A stretch of DNA of 64,000 nucleotides from JAXMAR01 sp046350295 (GTDB lineage Bacteria > Planctomycetota > Planctomycetia > Gemmatales > Gemmataceae). Position numbers and translations under genes: made by a program. Of the stretch, positions 34,351-42,868 are shown one piece after another. The stretch covers positions 43,587 through 107,586 of the forward strand of contig JAXMAR010000023.1 in NCBI GenBank assembly GCA_046350295.1. Direction: 5' to 3'. The notes under the pieces are model-generated. The model did no database searches and was not told where the DNA came from. It saw only the letters and a program-made list of their open reading frames with translations. How positions within the stretch are numbered: the first letter of the stretch is position 1; every line of letters starts with the position of its first letter.

Positions 34351-34411
34351 GTGGGAACCTCCTTCGTGGTGAGAAAGACCGCTCTCAGACGGTCCTTGCC
34401 GACAGGCAAGG
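34351..34411 (-). promoter_or_regulatory. Hairpin leader, copy A
   Basis: Read on the minus strand: a stem CCTTGCC-TGTC-GGCAAGG, 3 nt, then GTCTGAGA, and a shared stretch ending GTCTTTC and CACCAC, then the ribosome binding site and ATG 34350. The same order occurs at 42742-42815 with a different stem sequence, so the stem has changed while pairing is kept. Confidence 0.6.
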
Positions 34412-34467
34412 GAGAGACCTTGCCACAGAAAAACAAGGCCGTCAACTGTCCGGAAGACGCTTTGGAC

Positions 34468-34737
34468 CTACTTGGCAGCGTCGGCCTGCTTCGCTGGACC
34501 TTGCGCAAGCATCGCCTTGGCGACGGCCCGAATGAGTTCAGCGATGCCAAGGATTTGCTCGACCGTGAGGCGGCTGTCACGCAGGTCGCGCAGGCACGCC
34601 ATCACCTGTTCACCATAGCTGACGCCATCGGCGCCGATGGGACGATAGGGCGATCTGGGCTCTCCCCATGGCCGATCGATGCCGGCTTCCTCGGCGGCCC
34701 GATAGACCTCGCTCCAGGCGAGATATCTGCTCTTCAT
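34468..34737 (-). CDS. Small hypothetical protein
   Basis: An 89-residue protein from ATG 34737, overlapping the end of the MutS-domain gene by 4 bp. It has 'MKSRYLAWSEVYRAAEEAGI', a Pro/Arg-rich middle ('WGEPRSPYRPIGADG') and a helical C-terminus 'TVEQILGIAELIRAVAKAML'. The overlap implies coupled translation. No family assigned. Confidence 0.55.
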   Translation of the reverse strand: MKSRYLAWSEVYRAAEEAGIDRPWGEPRSPYRPIGADGVSYGEQVMACLRDLRDSRLTVEQILGIAELIRAVAKAMLAQGPAKQADAAK

Positions 34738-35492
34738 GGGTGCTGTGGGGAAACGACGCGCGTGATCTCCCGCTTCGCAGTCTTCCTCGGCGGTGGCTCC
34801 TCGACCTGCTCGCAAATGGCGACTCGATGCCCCGCCTGGAGTAACCGGCTCAGGTATCGTTCGAGGCTATGGTGCGGGAAGCCGACCATGGATGACTTCT
34901 CGCGGCTCGTGAGCGTCAGGCCCAACTCCTTCGCCGCTGTTTCCGCATCCTGCTCAAAGAGCTCGTAGAAGTCGCCGATTCGAAAGAGGAGGAGCATGCC
35001 GGGGTGGCTCTCCTTCGCCTCCCGCCACTGCTGCATCACGGGGCTGTTCTGCAGCGAGCCTGGTGGGTCAACGACTTTCGTCCGTTTCACGGGCGGCGGT
35101 TCAACCGGCGCCTGTTTCCTTCGCGTCCGCTTGGGTTTCTCGGGCGGCGTAGGATCAGCCTTCAATCGTTCGCCGGATGCCCGGATCGCGGCGTACATGT
35201 CGACGGGCTTGTACTCGGGCGGCGGCCCGAGAAGTTGCCACATGATTTTCCGGGCCTCCTCGCGAAACTTGACCTCGGCCTCGGGATTTGGATTCGCGGT
35301 CATCTGGCCCTCGAACGTCGCGAGGCGATAGACGGCTGCTTCGATCTTGTCCTTGTCGAACTGCTGCCCCAGCGCCTCGATCTTCTGAAGCAACTCGCGA
35401 TACAGGCAGCCGCGGTAGCCGATCTCCCGCGCGACGGCGGTGTAGACGGGCTCGAAATAGACTTTGTGCCAGAGGGGACGTTCCTTCTCCAT
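34734..35492 (-). CDS. Stand-alone MutS mismatch-recognition domain protein
   Basis: A 252-residue protein from ATG 35492. Residues 1-90 are an unassigned helical domain; 91-145 is a Pro/Lys-rich linker. Residues about 148-250 match MutS domain I: 'LLLFRIGDFYELFEQDAETA', 'LGLTLTSREKSSMVGFPHHS', 'AGHRVAICEQVEEPPPRKTA'. The Phe-x-Glu mismatch-contact motif is kept (F175-Y-E177). The lever, clamp and ATPase domains of MutS are absent. It directly follows the large methyltransferase-helicase gene and overlaps the next small gene, so it probably works with that helicase on mismatched or distorted DNA. Confidence 0.82.
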   Translation of the reverse strand: MEKERPLWHKVYFEPVYTAVAREIGYRGCLYRELLQKIEALGQQFDKDKIEAAVYRLATFEGQMTANPNPEAEVKFREEARKIMWQLLGPPPEYKPVDMYAAIRASGERLKADPTPPEKPKRTRRKQAPVEPPPVKRTKVVDPPGSLQNSPVMQQWREAKESHPGMLLLFRIGDFYELFEQDAETAAKELGLTLTSREKSSMVGFPHHSLERYLSRLLQAGHRVAICEQVEEPPPRKTAKREITRVVSPQHP

Positions 35493-35526
35493 AGGGGCGG
35501 GAGCATGCCACCAGGGGCAAGCGAGG

Positions 35527-38500
35527 TCAATCGACGGAGTGCCCATCGGCCAATGCTGGATCCAGGCGTCGGCGGATGCGCACGGTGATCGGCTCCTCGG
35601 CAGCCGGTTGACGCTGGCTGTCCCGCTCGGGCGCCGTCTCAACCGTGTTGGCGGCCTTGAGCGCCTTGATCTCCTCCGCCAGTTCCCGAGCGCTTGGCCC
35701 CTCTCGCGGCTCCGCTTGGCCGCCTCCAAGGCAGGTCTTCAGTTGATCGCGAACCGCTGTCAACGCGCAGAGATAGCCGTCGTGCGGGAACGGCTTGCCA
35801 AGCCGTGCCTGATAGTCGCGGAGTTGGGATTCGGCAAGGGCAAGGTCTTGGCGGAGGCGAGCGCATTCGGATTCGTAGCCATTGGCGAGGCGCTCCAGAG
35901 CATTGAGGATCGCTCGCGGTCCTTGATGTTCGCGCAGGACCCCGGAGCGCCGCAGCGCGGCGCCTTCGAGATAGACGTCTGGGCCGAGATGGGGGTGGAG
36001 GACCAGGCCAAACGGGAGACCACGATGAATACCGAGCGGCACGCGACGAATCTCGATGGAACTCGCTGGCAGGGCGTCCAGAAGACCCGCCAGGAGTGCC
36101 GGGGCCTCCTCTCGTTCGCAGCCGCGGCCGCCGATCACGATGGGGTCGCCAACATGTGCGGCGACGGTCGCCTGGTCCTCAGTCAGCTTGCTCAGGCGGT
36201 CGGAGAGCGACTGAATGCTCTCCGGCAAATCGCGCACGCTCCGGCGGGCGAGATACTGCTCATCCAGGTGATTCCGCTTGAGGATCGTCAGCCGCGCGAG
36301 CTCCGCATCGGCCTCGGCGAGCGTGAGCACGGCCGGGTTGCCGGATGCGATCGCTTTGACTTCGGCGTACGAGAGCTCGGCACCGCCGATGTCTTCGGCG
36401 CGGCGAAGGGCGTTCTCACCGGTCATGACCTGGGCGATGAACCGCGCCTTGGTTTCGAGCGCCTGCCACATGTACGCGTCAAACGACCCTTCGGTGACGT
36501 AGCGAAAGATCGCCACCTTCTCGTTCTCGTTGCCTTGTCGCAGGATGCGGCCCTCGCGCTGCTCGACCTCGGCCGGCTTCCATGGGGCGTCGAGGTGATG
36601 GAGCGCCACAAGTCGCTTCTGCACGTTGGTACCGGTCCCCATCTTCTGCGTGCTGCCGAGGAGCACTCGCACCTGACCGCTTCGGACCCGCTCGAAGAGC
36701 GCTTGCTTCTTGGCGTCCGTGTCGGCGTCGCCAACGCCGGTGACCTCCGCACGTGGGACGCCGCGTGCGGTCAGCTTCCCGATGATGTCCTCGTAGACGG
36801 AGTAGCCCCAGGGCGTCGGCTGCACGCCCATGTCGCAGAAGATCATCTGCGTGCTGCGTGCGGCCTGAGTGCGATTCCAGATCGACAACACTTTCTCCAC
36901 GAGCGCGTTCACCTTGGAACCGGGGAAATCCTCCGCTCGCACGGAAAGGAGCCGAGCGTCGAGGGCGAGCTTGCGGCCGTCCGTCGTGATGAGCAGCGCG
37001 TTGTCTTCACGCGGATCGACCTTCTGCGACCGCAGCCGCTCGTAACGTTCGACCAGTTCCTGCTGGATGCGGCATTGCTCCTCCGACATCGGACAGGCGA
37101 CGACCGTAGGTTTGCCGCCTTCGAGCTTCGGACGGGGCAGGTCGAGCATCGCGGCCGTCTGCACGTCCGCGAAGGCACGAAACATCTGCTGGAGTTCGGG
37201 CAGGTTCGTGAAGCGGGCGAAGCGACTTCGGGGCCGGAGCGACGCCCCGTCCGGCGAAATCTCCATGGTGTCGATGACTTCGCCGAAGGTCGCCGCCCAG
37301 GCGTCGAAGTGATCGATGCCGCGGCTGCGCAATCCCTCCGGATCCAGGTAGCGCTGCATCGTGTACATCTCACACATGGTGTTGCTGATCGGCGTGCCCG
37401 TGGCGAACGTGACGCCACGGCCGGGATGCTGTTCGTGCAAGTACTGCGCCTTCATATACAGGTCGAAGGCGCGCTCGCTGCCACCAGTCTGGATGCCGGC
37501 GACGCGTTCCATCTTGGTCGGCGTCTCCAGGTTCTTGTAGTACTGAGCCTCGTCGATGAAAATATGGTCGACGCCAAGCTGGTCGAAGACCAAGCCGTCG
37601 TCCTTCTTGTCCTCGGCGAGTAAGTCCTTCAGGCGCTCTTCGCGTCGGGCCTTCTGCTTTTCGATCGTCTTAATGAGGTTACGCTGGGCGCGCGTGACGT
37701 TCTTGCTGGCGCCGTCGCGAAGCAACTGTTCGTACTCCTCGATCTGCCGCTCCAGAAACCGCTCTTGGTAGTCTCGGGACATCCCCATCCGCTCAAAGGA
37801 GCTGTGCGTGACAATGATACCGTCCCAGTCGCCGCTGGCAATCTTGGCGGTGAGCGCCTTGCGGCGTTGCCGCGTCAGGTCTTCCTTGCCCGCGATGAGC
37901 AGCCTGGCGTTGGGATAGAGCTGGAGGAACTCGCGGCCGAACTGTTCCAGCATGTGATTGGGTACGACGTAGAGAGGTTTCTTAACGAGACCCGCCTGCC
38001 GCATTTTCATCCCGGTCGCGGCCATGATGAACGTCTTGCCGGCGCCGACGGTCTGGGCGAGGAGCGTATTGCCCGCAGTCATGCAGCGCCAAATGGCGTC
38101 GCGCTGATGGGCGCGGAGTCGCAACGTCTGGTTCATGCCGGGGAAATCGAGGTGGGAACCGTCGAAGAGCCGAAGGCGGATGTTGTTGTAGGCGTCGTTG
38201 TAGAGCCGCACCAGCCGCTCCGCGCGCTCGGGATCGGTGAACACCCAGCCGCGGAAACGCTCCTTGATCTGCTTCTGCTTCTCGCGGGCCGCGAGCGTGG
38301 CTTCCTGGTTCAAGACGCGTTCCTCTTTGCCGCCGTCCGTGATTATGTCGTAGATGACCGGGGTCTTCATGTTGAGCGCGAGCTCCAGGAGCCGGACGCC
38401 GTTCGCGCGCGACGTGCCGTACTCGGACGTGGCGGCGACGGATTGCTCTGCCGCAAAGTCGGCGTCGATACTCCAGGTCGCTTCCTGCTTCAGGTGTCCG

Positions 38501-40809
38501 ACCGAGATTGACGACGGCTCGACATGGAAAAGCGCGGCGGCGAATGCCTGCACATCGCTCGCGGGGATCCACGGTGCCCCGAGATTGGCATCGATGTCGC
38601 CAGGCAGCACGTCCTCCGGCTGCACGGCCTGGAGCGCCGCGGCGTTGCGGCCGTACTCGCCGCCGGCGTTCAGGACCGCGGCCAGCTTGCTGCGCACGTT
38701 GCCGGAGAGATACTGGTCGGCCGTCTGCCATGCCTTGGACTCGGGCTCCTGGAACACGAGGTCGCCGAGCTCGCGGATGACCTGCTCCTCCGGCTTGCCG
38801 TAGAGCGTTGCGATGATCGATACGTCGACGGCTCCGCGCTGGTCAAGGGAGACCAGCAGGCCCTCCTCGGCGCTGGTGACGGACATGACCGGCGGCTTCC
38901 TGCCCACCACGTCCTGTTTCATGATCGCCGCCGTGGTCGCCTTGCCGGTGACCTCGTCGTAGATCTCCAGGGACATGACGAGCATCGCGTCGGGGTCCTC
39001 ACGGAATTTGACGAGGTTCGGCATGCGCCGCGCCACGCGACCGTCCGTCGTCGTGGCGCATGTCGTCTTGTTGATGGGGCCGTAGACTCCGGTGAAGCGC
39101 TCGTAGGCCCAATTGAGTTCCCGCCGCGCCTCGTTCCTCTGCGCTTCGGGCCACCCCTCGTTCTGAGACGTGAGGACACGGCGTGCGAGGTCGCGGAGCC
39201 GGACCAGGGCGGCGAGGCGCTTGCCGGTGTGCGTGCCCCTCGCGTGGAGGCGTTTGCCCCCGTAGCGAACCGGTACGAGTTCTCCGTCGCTGCGCTGGCA
39301 GATAACGCCGTTCTCGTCGATGAGGAAACTACCTTCGCTGATGTGCGGTTCCGCCGCCGTTGTCCGAGGGCGGTGTGGCGCTTGCAATGAAGCGGCTTGA
39401 AAGCGAGCGAACTTGGGGAGGCGCTCGATGGCATCCTTGAGTTGCGTCGCCAAGTCACCAGTGGGTGTGACGCTGTAGCCTTCGCCATAGAGCGTGTCTC
39501 TGCGGGTCCACGTCCCAAGCACCCTCTCGGGGTGATTGAGGAAGTAGCGGTTCACGGGAACGTCGATGCCTTCAATGCGGAGCGGCGCGATCCCTAGCCA
39601 TTCTGAGTCCACATGATTCGGAGGCTCGTCGACGGAGCGCTTGCGCATGAGGATGATGTCCGTGACGACCGCGGTCCCCTCGCGCTTGAAGGCGTCGGAC
39701 GGCAGCCGGATGGCGCCCATGAAATCCGCTCTGGCCGCCAGGTACTCGCGGATGGCGGCGTTCTGCTTGTCGAGCGTGAAGCGACTCGTGATGAGGCCGA
39801 GGACGCCGCCGGGTTTCAAGGCGTCGATGGACTTGGCGAAGAAGTAGTCGTGGAGCGCGAACTTCTGGCCGCCATGTTCGAGCCGGAGGTCCGCGAACGG
39901 GACGTTGCCGATGACCGCGTCCACGCTTCCATCGGGCAGGTGCGCGTCACGGAAGTTTTGGATGCGGATGTCTTGCTCCGCGTGGAGCGCCTGGGCGATG
40001 CGTCCGGAGATCGAGTCGAGCTCGACGCCGATGAAATGCATCCCGCGCGGCGCGAGGCTCATGAAGTTTCCGATGCCGCAGCCGGGTTCGAGGACGAGGG
40101 CGTTTTCGGGGACACCCAACCGACCGAGGGCCTCATGCATGGCGAGGATGACGGTCGGTGACGTGTAGAAGGCGTTGAAGGTAGTCCGTTTGGCGCTCTC
40201 GTACTCATCAGGCGACAGAAGCGCCCTCAGTTCCTCGCCGACCTCCTGCCAGGAAGCGTCCTTGTATCGGCCGGTGACAGGGTCAGGGAAGATCGAGAGA
40301 GCGACGGGGCCGAAGCCCGCGAAACGCACGAGGGCCTGCTTTTCGTCATTAGTGGCGCATCGGCGCTCGCTCTCAAGCGTCTTGAGCGTACGGATGGCAG
40401 TGAGGATGTCTTGAGCCTTGGCTTTCTCGCCACTGGCGATAGCGGGCGCTAGACGAACCGGGGAAGGAAGCTCGGAAAGCTCAGACGGGGCGGGATTGCT
40501 CGCTTCGGCTGGCGCCTCCTCGCGGGCCGGCAGGTACGCGGGAACGGAGTCGAACAGGGACCGCGCGAAGCGTCGGGTCTTCTGTGCATGATGCGTCCAT
40601 GGCCTGGACCCGTTGGGCGCGCGGCCCCGCCCGATTTTGAATGGCCCGGGGCCGGTGCCAGCGTCGTCAGAAGGGCTTGGTTGGTTCTTAGGCGGATCTG
40701 ACTCTCGGAGCTCAGGTGCCTCCTGATGAAAGTCGAGGGAACTCTGATGCCAGGACACACCTTCGGTAACGTTCTCAGACCTGTGCGGTTCAGGGTGACT
40801 CGATGGCAT
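35527..40809 (-). CDS. Giant methyltransferase-SNF2-type helicase fusion
   Basis: A 1760-residue protein typical of large plasmids and ICEs. A class I methyltransferase domain (about 210-400) has the SAM motif 'VLEPGCGIGNF' (near 240-249) and a variant N6-adenine motif 'GNVPF' (301-305). A superfamily-2 helicase core has the Walker A loop 'AQTVGAGKTF' (near 920), a DEAQ-type Walker B 'IFIDEAQYYKN' (near 1085), 'TFATGTPISNT', and the motif VI 'EGRILRQGN' (near 1421). A C-terminal coiled-coil-like region (about 1490-1700) follows. It probably remodels or modifies DNA during transfer or restriction escape. The MutS-domain gene follows at once. Confidence 0.88.
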   Translation of the reverse strand: MPSSHPEPHRSENVTEGVSWHQSSLDFHQEAPELRESDPPKNQPSPSDDAGTGPGPFKIGRGRAPNGSRPWTHHAQKTRRFARSLFDSVPAYLPAREEAPAEASNPAPSELSELPSPVRLAPAIASGEKAKAQDILTAIRTLKTLESERRCATNDEKQALVRFAGFGPVALSIFPDPVTGRYKDASWQEVGEELRALLSPDEYESAKRTTFNAFYTSPTVILAMHEALGRLGVPENALVLEPGCGIGNFMSLAPRGMHFIGVELDSISGRIAQALHAEQDIRIQNFRDAHLPDGSVDAVIGNVPFADLRLEHGGQKFALHDYFFAKSIDALKPGGVLGLITSRFTLDKQNAAIREYLAARADFMGAIRLPSDAFKREGTAVVTDIILMRKRSVDEPPNHVDSEWLGIAPLRIEGIDVPVNRYFLNHPERVLGTWTRRDTLYGEGYSVTPTGDLATQLKDAIERLPKFARFQAASLQAPHRPRTTAAEPHISEGSFLIDENGVICQRSDGELVPVRYGGKRLHARGTHTGKRLAALVRLRDLARRVLTSQNEGWPEAQRNEARRELNWAYERFTGVYGPINKTTCATTTDGRVARRMPNLVKFREDPDAMLVMSLEIYDEVTGKATTAAIMKQDVVGRKPPVMSVTSAEEGLLVSLDQRGAVDVSIIATLYGKPEEQVIRELGDLVFQEPESKAWQTADQYLSGNVRSKLAAVLNAGGEYGRNAAALQAVQPEDVLPGDIDANLGAPWIPASDVQAFAAALFHVEPSSISVGHLKQEATWSIDADFAAEQSVAATSEYGTSRANGVRLLELALNMKTPVIYDIITDGGKEERVLNQEATLAAREKQKQIKERFRGWVFTDPERAERLVRLYNDAYNNIRLRLFDGSHLDFPGMNQTLRLRAHQRDAIWRCMTAGNTLLAQTVGAGKTFIMAATGMKMRQAGLVKKPLYVVPNHMLEQFGREFLQLYPNARLLIAGKEDLTRQRRKALTAKIASGDWDGIIVTHSSFERMGMSRDYQERFLERQIEEYEQLLRDGASKNVTRAQRNLIKTIEKQKARREERLKDLLAEDKKDDGLVFDQLGVDHIFIDEAQYYKNLETPTKMERVAGIQTGGSERAFDLYMKAQYLHEQHPGRGVTFATGTPISNTMCEMYTMQRYLDPEGLRSRGIDHFDAWAATFGEVIDTMEISPDGASLRPRSRFARFTNLPELQQMFRAFADVQTAAMLDLPRPKLEGGKPTVVACPMSEEQCRIQQELVERYERLRSQKVDPREDNALLITTDGRKLALDARLLSVRAEDFPGSKVNALVEKVLSIWNRTQAARSTQMIFCDMGVQPTPWGYSVYEDIIGKLTARGVPRAEVTGVGDADTDAKKQALFERVRSGQVRVLLGSTQKMGTGTNVQKRLVALHHLDAPWKPAEVEQREGRILRQGNENEKVAIFRYVTEGSFDAYMWQALETKARFIAQVMTGENALRRAEDIGGAELSYAEVKAIASGNPAVLTLAEADAELARLTILKRNHLDEQYLARRSVRDLPESIQSLSDRLSKLTEDQATVAAHVGDPIVIGGRGCEREEAPALLAGLLDALPASSIEIRRVPLGIHRGLPFGLVLHPHLGPDVYLEGAALRRSGVLREHQGPRAILNALERLANGYESECARLRQDLALAESQLRDYQARLGKPFPHDGYLCALTAVRDQLKTCLGGGQAEPREGPSARELAEEIKALKAANTVETAPERDSQRQPAAEEPITVRIRRRLDPALADGHSVD

Positions 40810-41062
40810 GGCCCAAAGAAAGGGGCCTATGGTGCGCTTCTTCTGACCCCAAGGAAAGTCGGAATGCCCGACGGGCCGCGCCTGACGCGCTTGGGAAGCA
40901 CAACGCTACCTGCCTATCGGGGAACGGCGACTGCTGTGTGCTGTCCGGTCGATAGGACCGGGAGACCTCGTTAAAGTCCCGAGGCATGTCTGCCCTCGCT
41001 GCGGACGCTTTCGGGGGTAGAATCGTAAGCAAGATTCTCTTTTTGCCAGCCGCGCGGGGACG

Positions 41063-41488
41063 ATGATGAGCGAGGACAGGCCACGTGAAGTGTCGATGCA
41101 TGTCACGGTGTATTTCCGCGATGCCCTCAAGGATGCCATCGCGGCGATCAATAGGAGATTCCCCCATCACACGATCACAGAGTTCCAAGAAATCGGCCAC
41201 ACCGAGATGCTGCAGGAACTTCAAGAACGCCATGTGTGGCACGGCTACTACGAGAACTGGCCGTTGCAATGGGCGTTCGTTGTCGAGAAACGGGACCCTG
41301 ATGCGCCGGGGCCGAGTCGCGCGGAAGTCCTAATACACCCGATGTTCGACGTGATTTTCAAGGACTTCAAGGATGTGTTTTTCGTGGAGATTGGCTTTAA
41401 GGATAAGCCAGCAACATTTAGAGTCGCGGGAACAAGTTCGCCCGCCCTCGATGCTCATGTGTTTTTCAACCCTGACGGCGATCTCTAG
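41063..41488 (+). CDS. Hypothetical protein
   Basis: A 141-residue protein on the plus strand, opposite to its neighbours. It begins 'MSEDRPREVSMHVTVYFRDA' and shows a helix 'DALKDAIAAINRRF' followed by alternating strands ('WPLQWAFVVEKRD', 'VFFVEIGFKDKPATFRVAGT'). No known domain or signal peptide. No partner on the same strand. ATG 41063 and 41066 are both possible starts. Confidence 0.6.
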   Translation: MMSEDRPREVSMHVTVYFRDALKDAIAAINRRFPHHTITEFQEIGHTEMLQELQERHVWHGYYENWPLQWAFVVEKRDPDAPGPSRAEVLIHPMFDVIFKDFKDVFFVEIGFKDKPATFRVAGTSSPALDAHVFFNPDGDL

Positions 41489-41686
41489 GTTTAGCGCGGT
41501 TCGGTCGATCCGACGCAAGGAGCCGTTGCTCGTGTCGGTCAATTGGACCGAGACAGGCGAGGCTCTCGGATGCCGGCGCGCTTCGTTCCGCCACACGTCC
41601 GACACGCCGATGCCCGTGAATCGGACGACGGCAAAGAGCCGCGAGAGTTGGAAGGCGGAGGAGGCCGCTTGCGGTGCCACCATCTG

Positions 41687-41715
41687 AAAAACCCCCGGCC
41701 AAAAATGGCAGGGGG
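41687..41715 (-). terminator. Rho-independent terminator of the small-gene operon
   Basis: Minus-strand sequence CCCCC-T-GCCA-TTTT-TGGC-C-GGGGG is a hairpin with one mismatch, followed by TTTTT. It lies just beyond the end of the gene at 41738. Confidence 0.85.
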
Positions 41716-41737
41716 CGATGTCTGAGCATCGGGACTT

Positions 41738-41941
41738 TCAGCGGCGGTTTGCGCCCGCCTCAGTCGGTGTCAGGGAAGGTCCAGTCCGGCGCTCGCGTTT
41801 CTTGCGAGCCAGAACGGTCTCCAGGTCGCCGACTGTCGTCACGAGCCGCTCGACGGCGTCGATGAACCGTCGCTGCTCGGTGCGGGACCAGAACAGCATG
41901 AGCGGCGTTTCTTTCTTTCGGCATCTCAAACGTCGCGCCAT
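41738..41941 (-). CDS. Small basic protein
   Basis: A 67-residue protein from ATG 41941; AAAGGAGG lies six bases upstream, which decides this start over the longer frames. It is basic at the N-terminus ('MARRLRCRKK') with a helix ('RRFIDAVERLVTTVGDLETV') and a basic C-terminus. Last gene of a run of small co-directional genes. No family recognised. Confidence 0.6.
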   Translation of the reverse strand: MARRLRCRKKETPLMLFWSRTEQRRFIDAVERLVTTVGDLETVLARKKRERRTGPSLTPTEAGANRR

Positions 41942-41960
41942 GAGGCGCCTCCTTTCGGTG

Positions 41961-42140
41961 TCATGGGCCATTAGCTTTTCGCCGGTAATGGCCGCGAAGC
42001 TTGTACACAAACCACGCGAGCAGGTCCCAAGACTCCATGCACTTCTGCAGCGCAGCTTGGTAGCCGCGCCGGCAGTCGTCCTTCGTGAAACGATACCTGG
42101 CCCTGCTCTTCTGCTTCTTGGCTGAGCGTGCTCGCGCCAT
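41961..42140 (-). CDS. Small basic protein
   Basis: A 59-residue protein from ATG 42140 with AAGGAGG eight bases upstream. It begins 'MARARSAKKQKSRARYRFTK' and contains 'GYQAALQKCMESWDLLAWFV'. Basic and partly aromatic, without membrane segment. Unknown function. Confidence 0.6.
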   Translation of the reverse strand: MARARSAKKQKSRARYRFTKDDCRRGYQAALQKCMESWDLLAWFVYKLRGHYRRKANGP

Positions 42141-42154
42141 GGCAGCCTCCTTGG

Positions 42155-42391
42155 CTAGGCCGGCTGCTGCGGGATGCTCCATTCGCTGCGGATGATCTCC
42201 AGAGCGATGAGGCAACCGGCGCGAGCAAGAGCGCGATTCCAGTGGGGGCCGAGGTTTTGCCGGAGGACCTGCGGCGGGAAGCCGCCGTTGTCCAGCCACG
42301 CGAGCAAGTCGGTGGCGCGTTGTTCGATCACGTCCCAATCGCCCTCCGCGTAGGCGCAGAGCAACTGGTCCCAGGCGGCCTGGGGATCCAT
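42155..42391 (-). CDS. Small hypothetical protein
   Basis: A 78-residue protein from ATG 42391; AAAGGAGA upstream supports the start. The sequence has a helix-rich N-terminus ('WDQLLCAYAEGDWDVIEQRA') and 'ALARAGCLIALEIIRSEWSI'; it is a plausible small helical protein. Gene spacing within the run is 14 to 26 bp. Unknown function. Confidence 0.62.
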   Translation of the reverse strand: MDPQAAWDQLLCAYAEGDWDVIEQRATDLLAWLDNGGFPPQVLRQNLGPHWNRALARAGCLIALEIIRSEWSIPQQPA

Positions 42392-42417
42392 AAGGGTCTC
42401 CTTTTCGTCGTTGAGGG

Positions 42418-42741
42418 TTACCAGGGGAGCGAGATGTGGGCGAGCGAGCAGAACAGCTCGGTTTCGCTCCAGGTGAGTTGGCGGCAGAAGCATTCCCCGC
42501 CTTTTCGCCAGAAGAGCCGAAAAGCTTCGGCGCCCTCGGCGAACGCGAAGAGGCTACCACGTTGATACTTGGGCGGAAGGACTTCGAGCCAGTAGAAGTA
42601 ATCATCCTCCGTGACGGCCGCAACGCGGCCGGGCACGGAAATGCGCCCGACATGGGCAGCCCACTCTTCGTTCTCAGGGCGTGGAACCAACTCGGCTTGC
42701 TGGAGTTGGGCAACGAGTTCCTTCAGCGTCGCGGCCAGCAT
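42418..42741 (-). CDS. Hypothetical protein
   Basis: A 107-residue protein from ATG 42741, preceded by AAAGGAG and by the second hairpin leader. The N-terminal helix 'LKELVAQLQQAELVPRPENE' is followed by a beta-rich part with 'WLEVLPPKYQRGSLFAFAEG'. Unknown function. First of four co-directional small genes. Confidence 0.65.
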   Translation of the reverse strand: MLAATLKELVAQLQQAELVPRPENEEWAAHVGRISVPGRVAAVTEDDYFYWLEVLPPKYQRGSLFAFAEGAEAFRLFWRKGGECFCRQLTWSETELFCSLAHISLPW

Positions 42742-42815
42742 ACGATGCTCCTTTCGTGAACAGTGGTGTGAAAGACTCGATCTCAGACATGCCCTATCCC
42801 GACGCGGGATAAGGG
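42742..42815 (-). promoter_or_regulatory. Hairpin leader, copy B
   Basis: Minus-strand hairpin TATCCCG-CGT-CGGGATA, extended by CCC/GGG with one bulge, then 3 nt, GTCTGAGA, and the shared stretch ending GTCTTTC and CACCAC, then AAAGGAG and ATG 42741. Same layout as the leader at 34351-34411. Confidence 0.6.
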
Positions 42816-42868
42816 GAGCATCATGCAGCGAAAGGGTTTTGGGCGCAATGGCCAGATCGCGGCCTTGC

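Noticed and set aside
35464..37623. 719-codon plus-strand open frame opposite the helicase
   Set aside because: Antisense shadow; the helicase motifs on minus are unambiguous.
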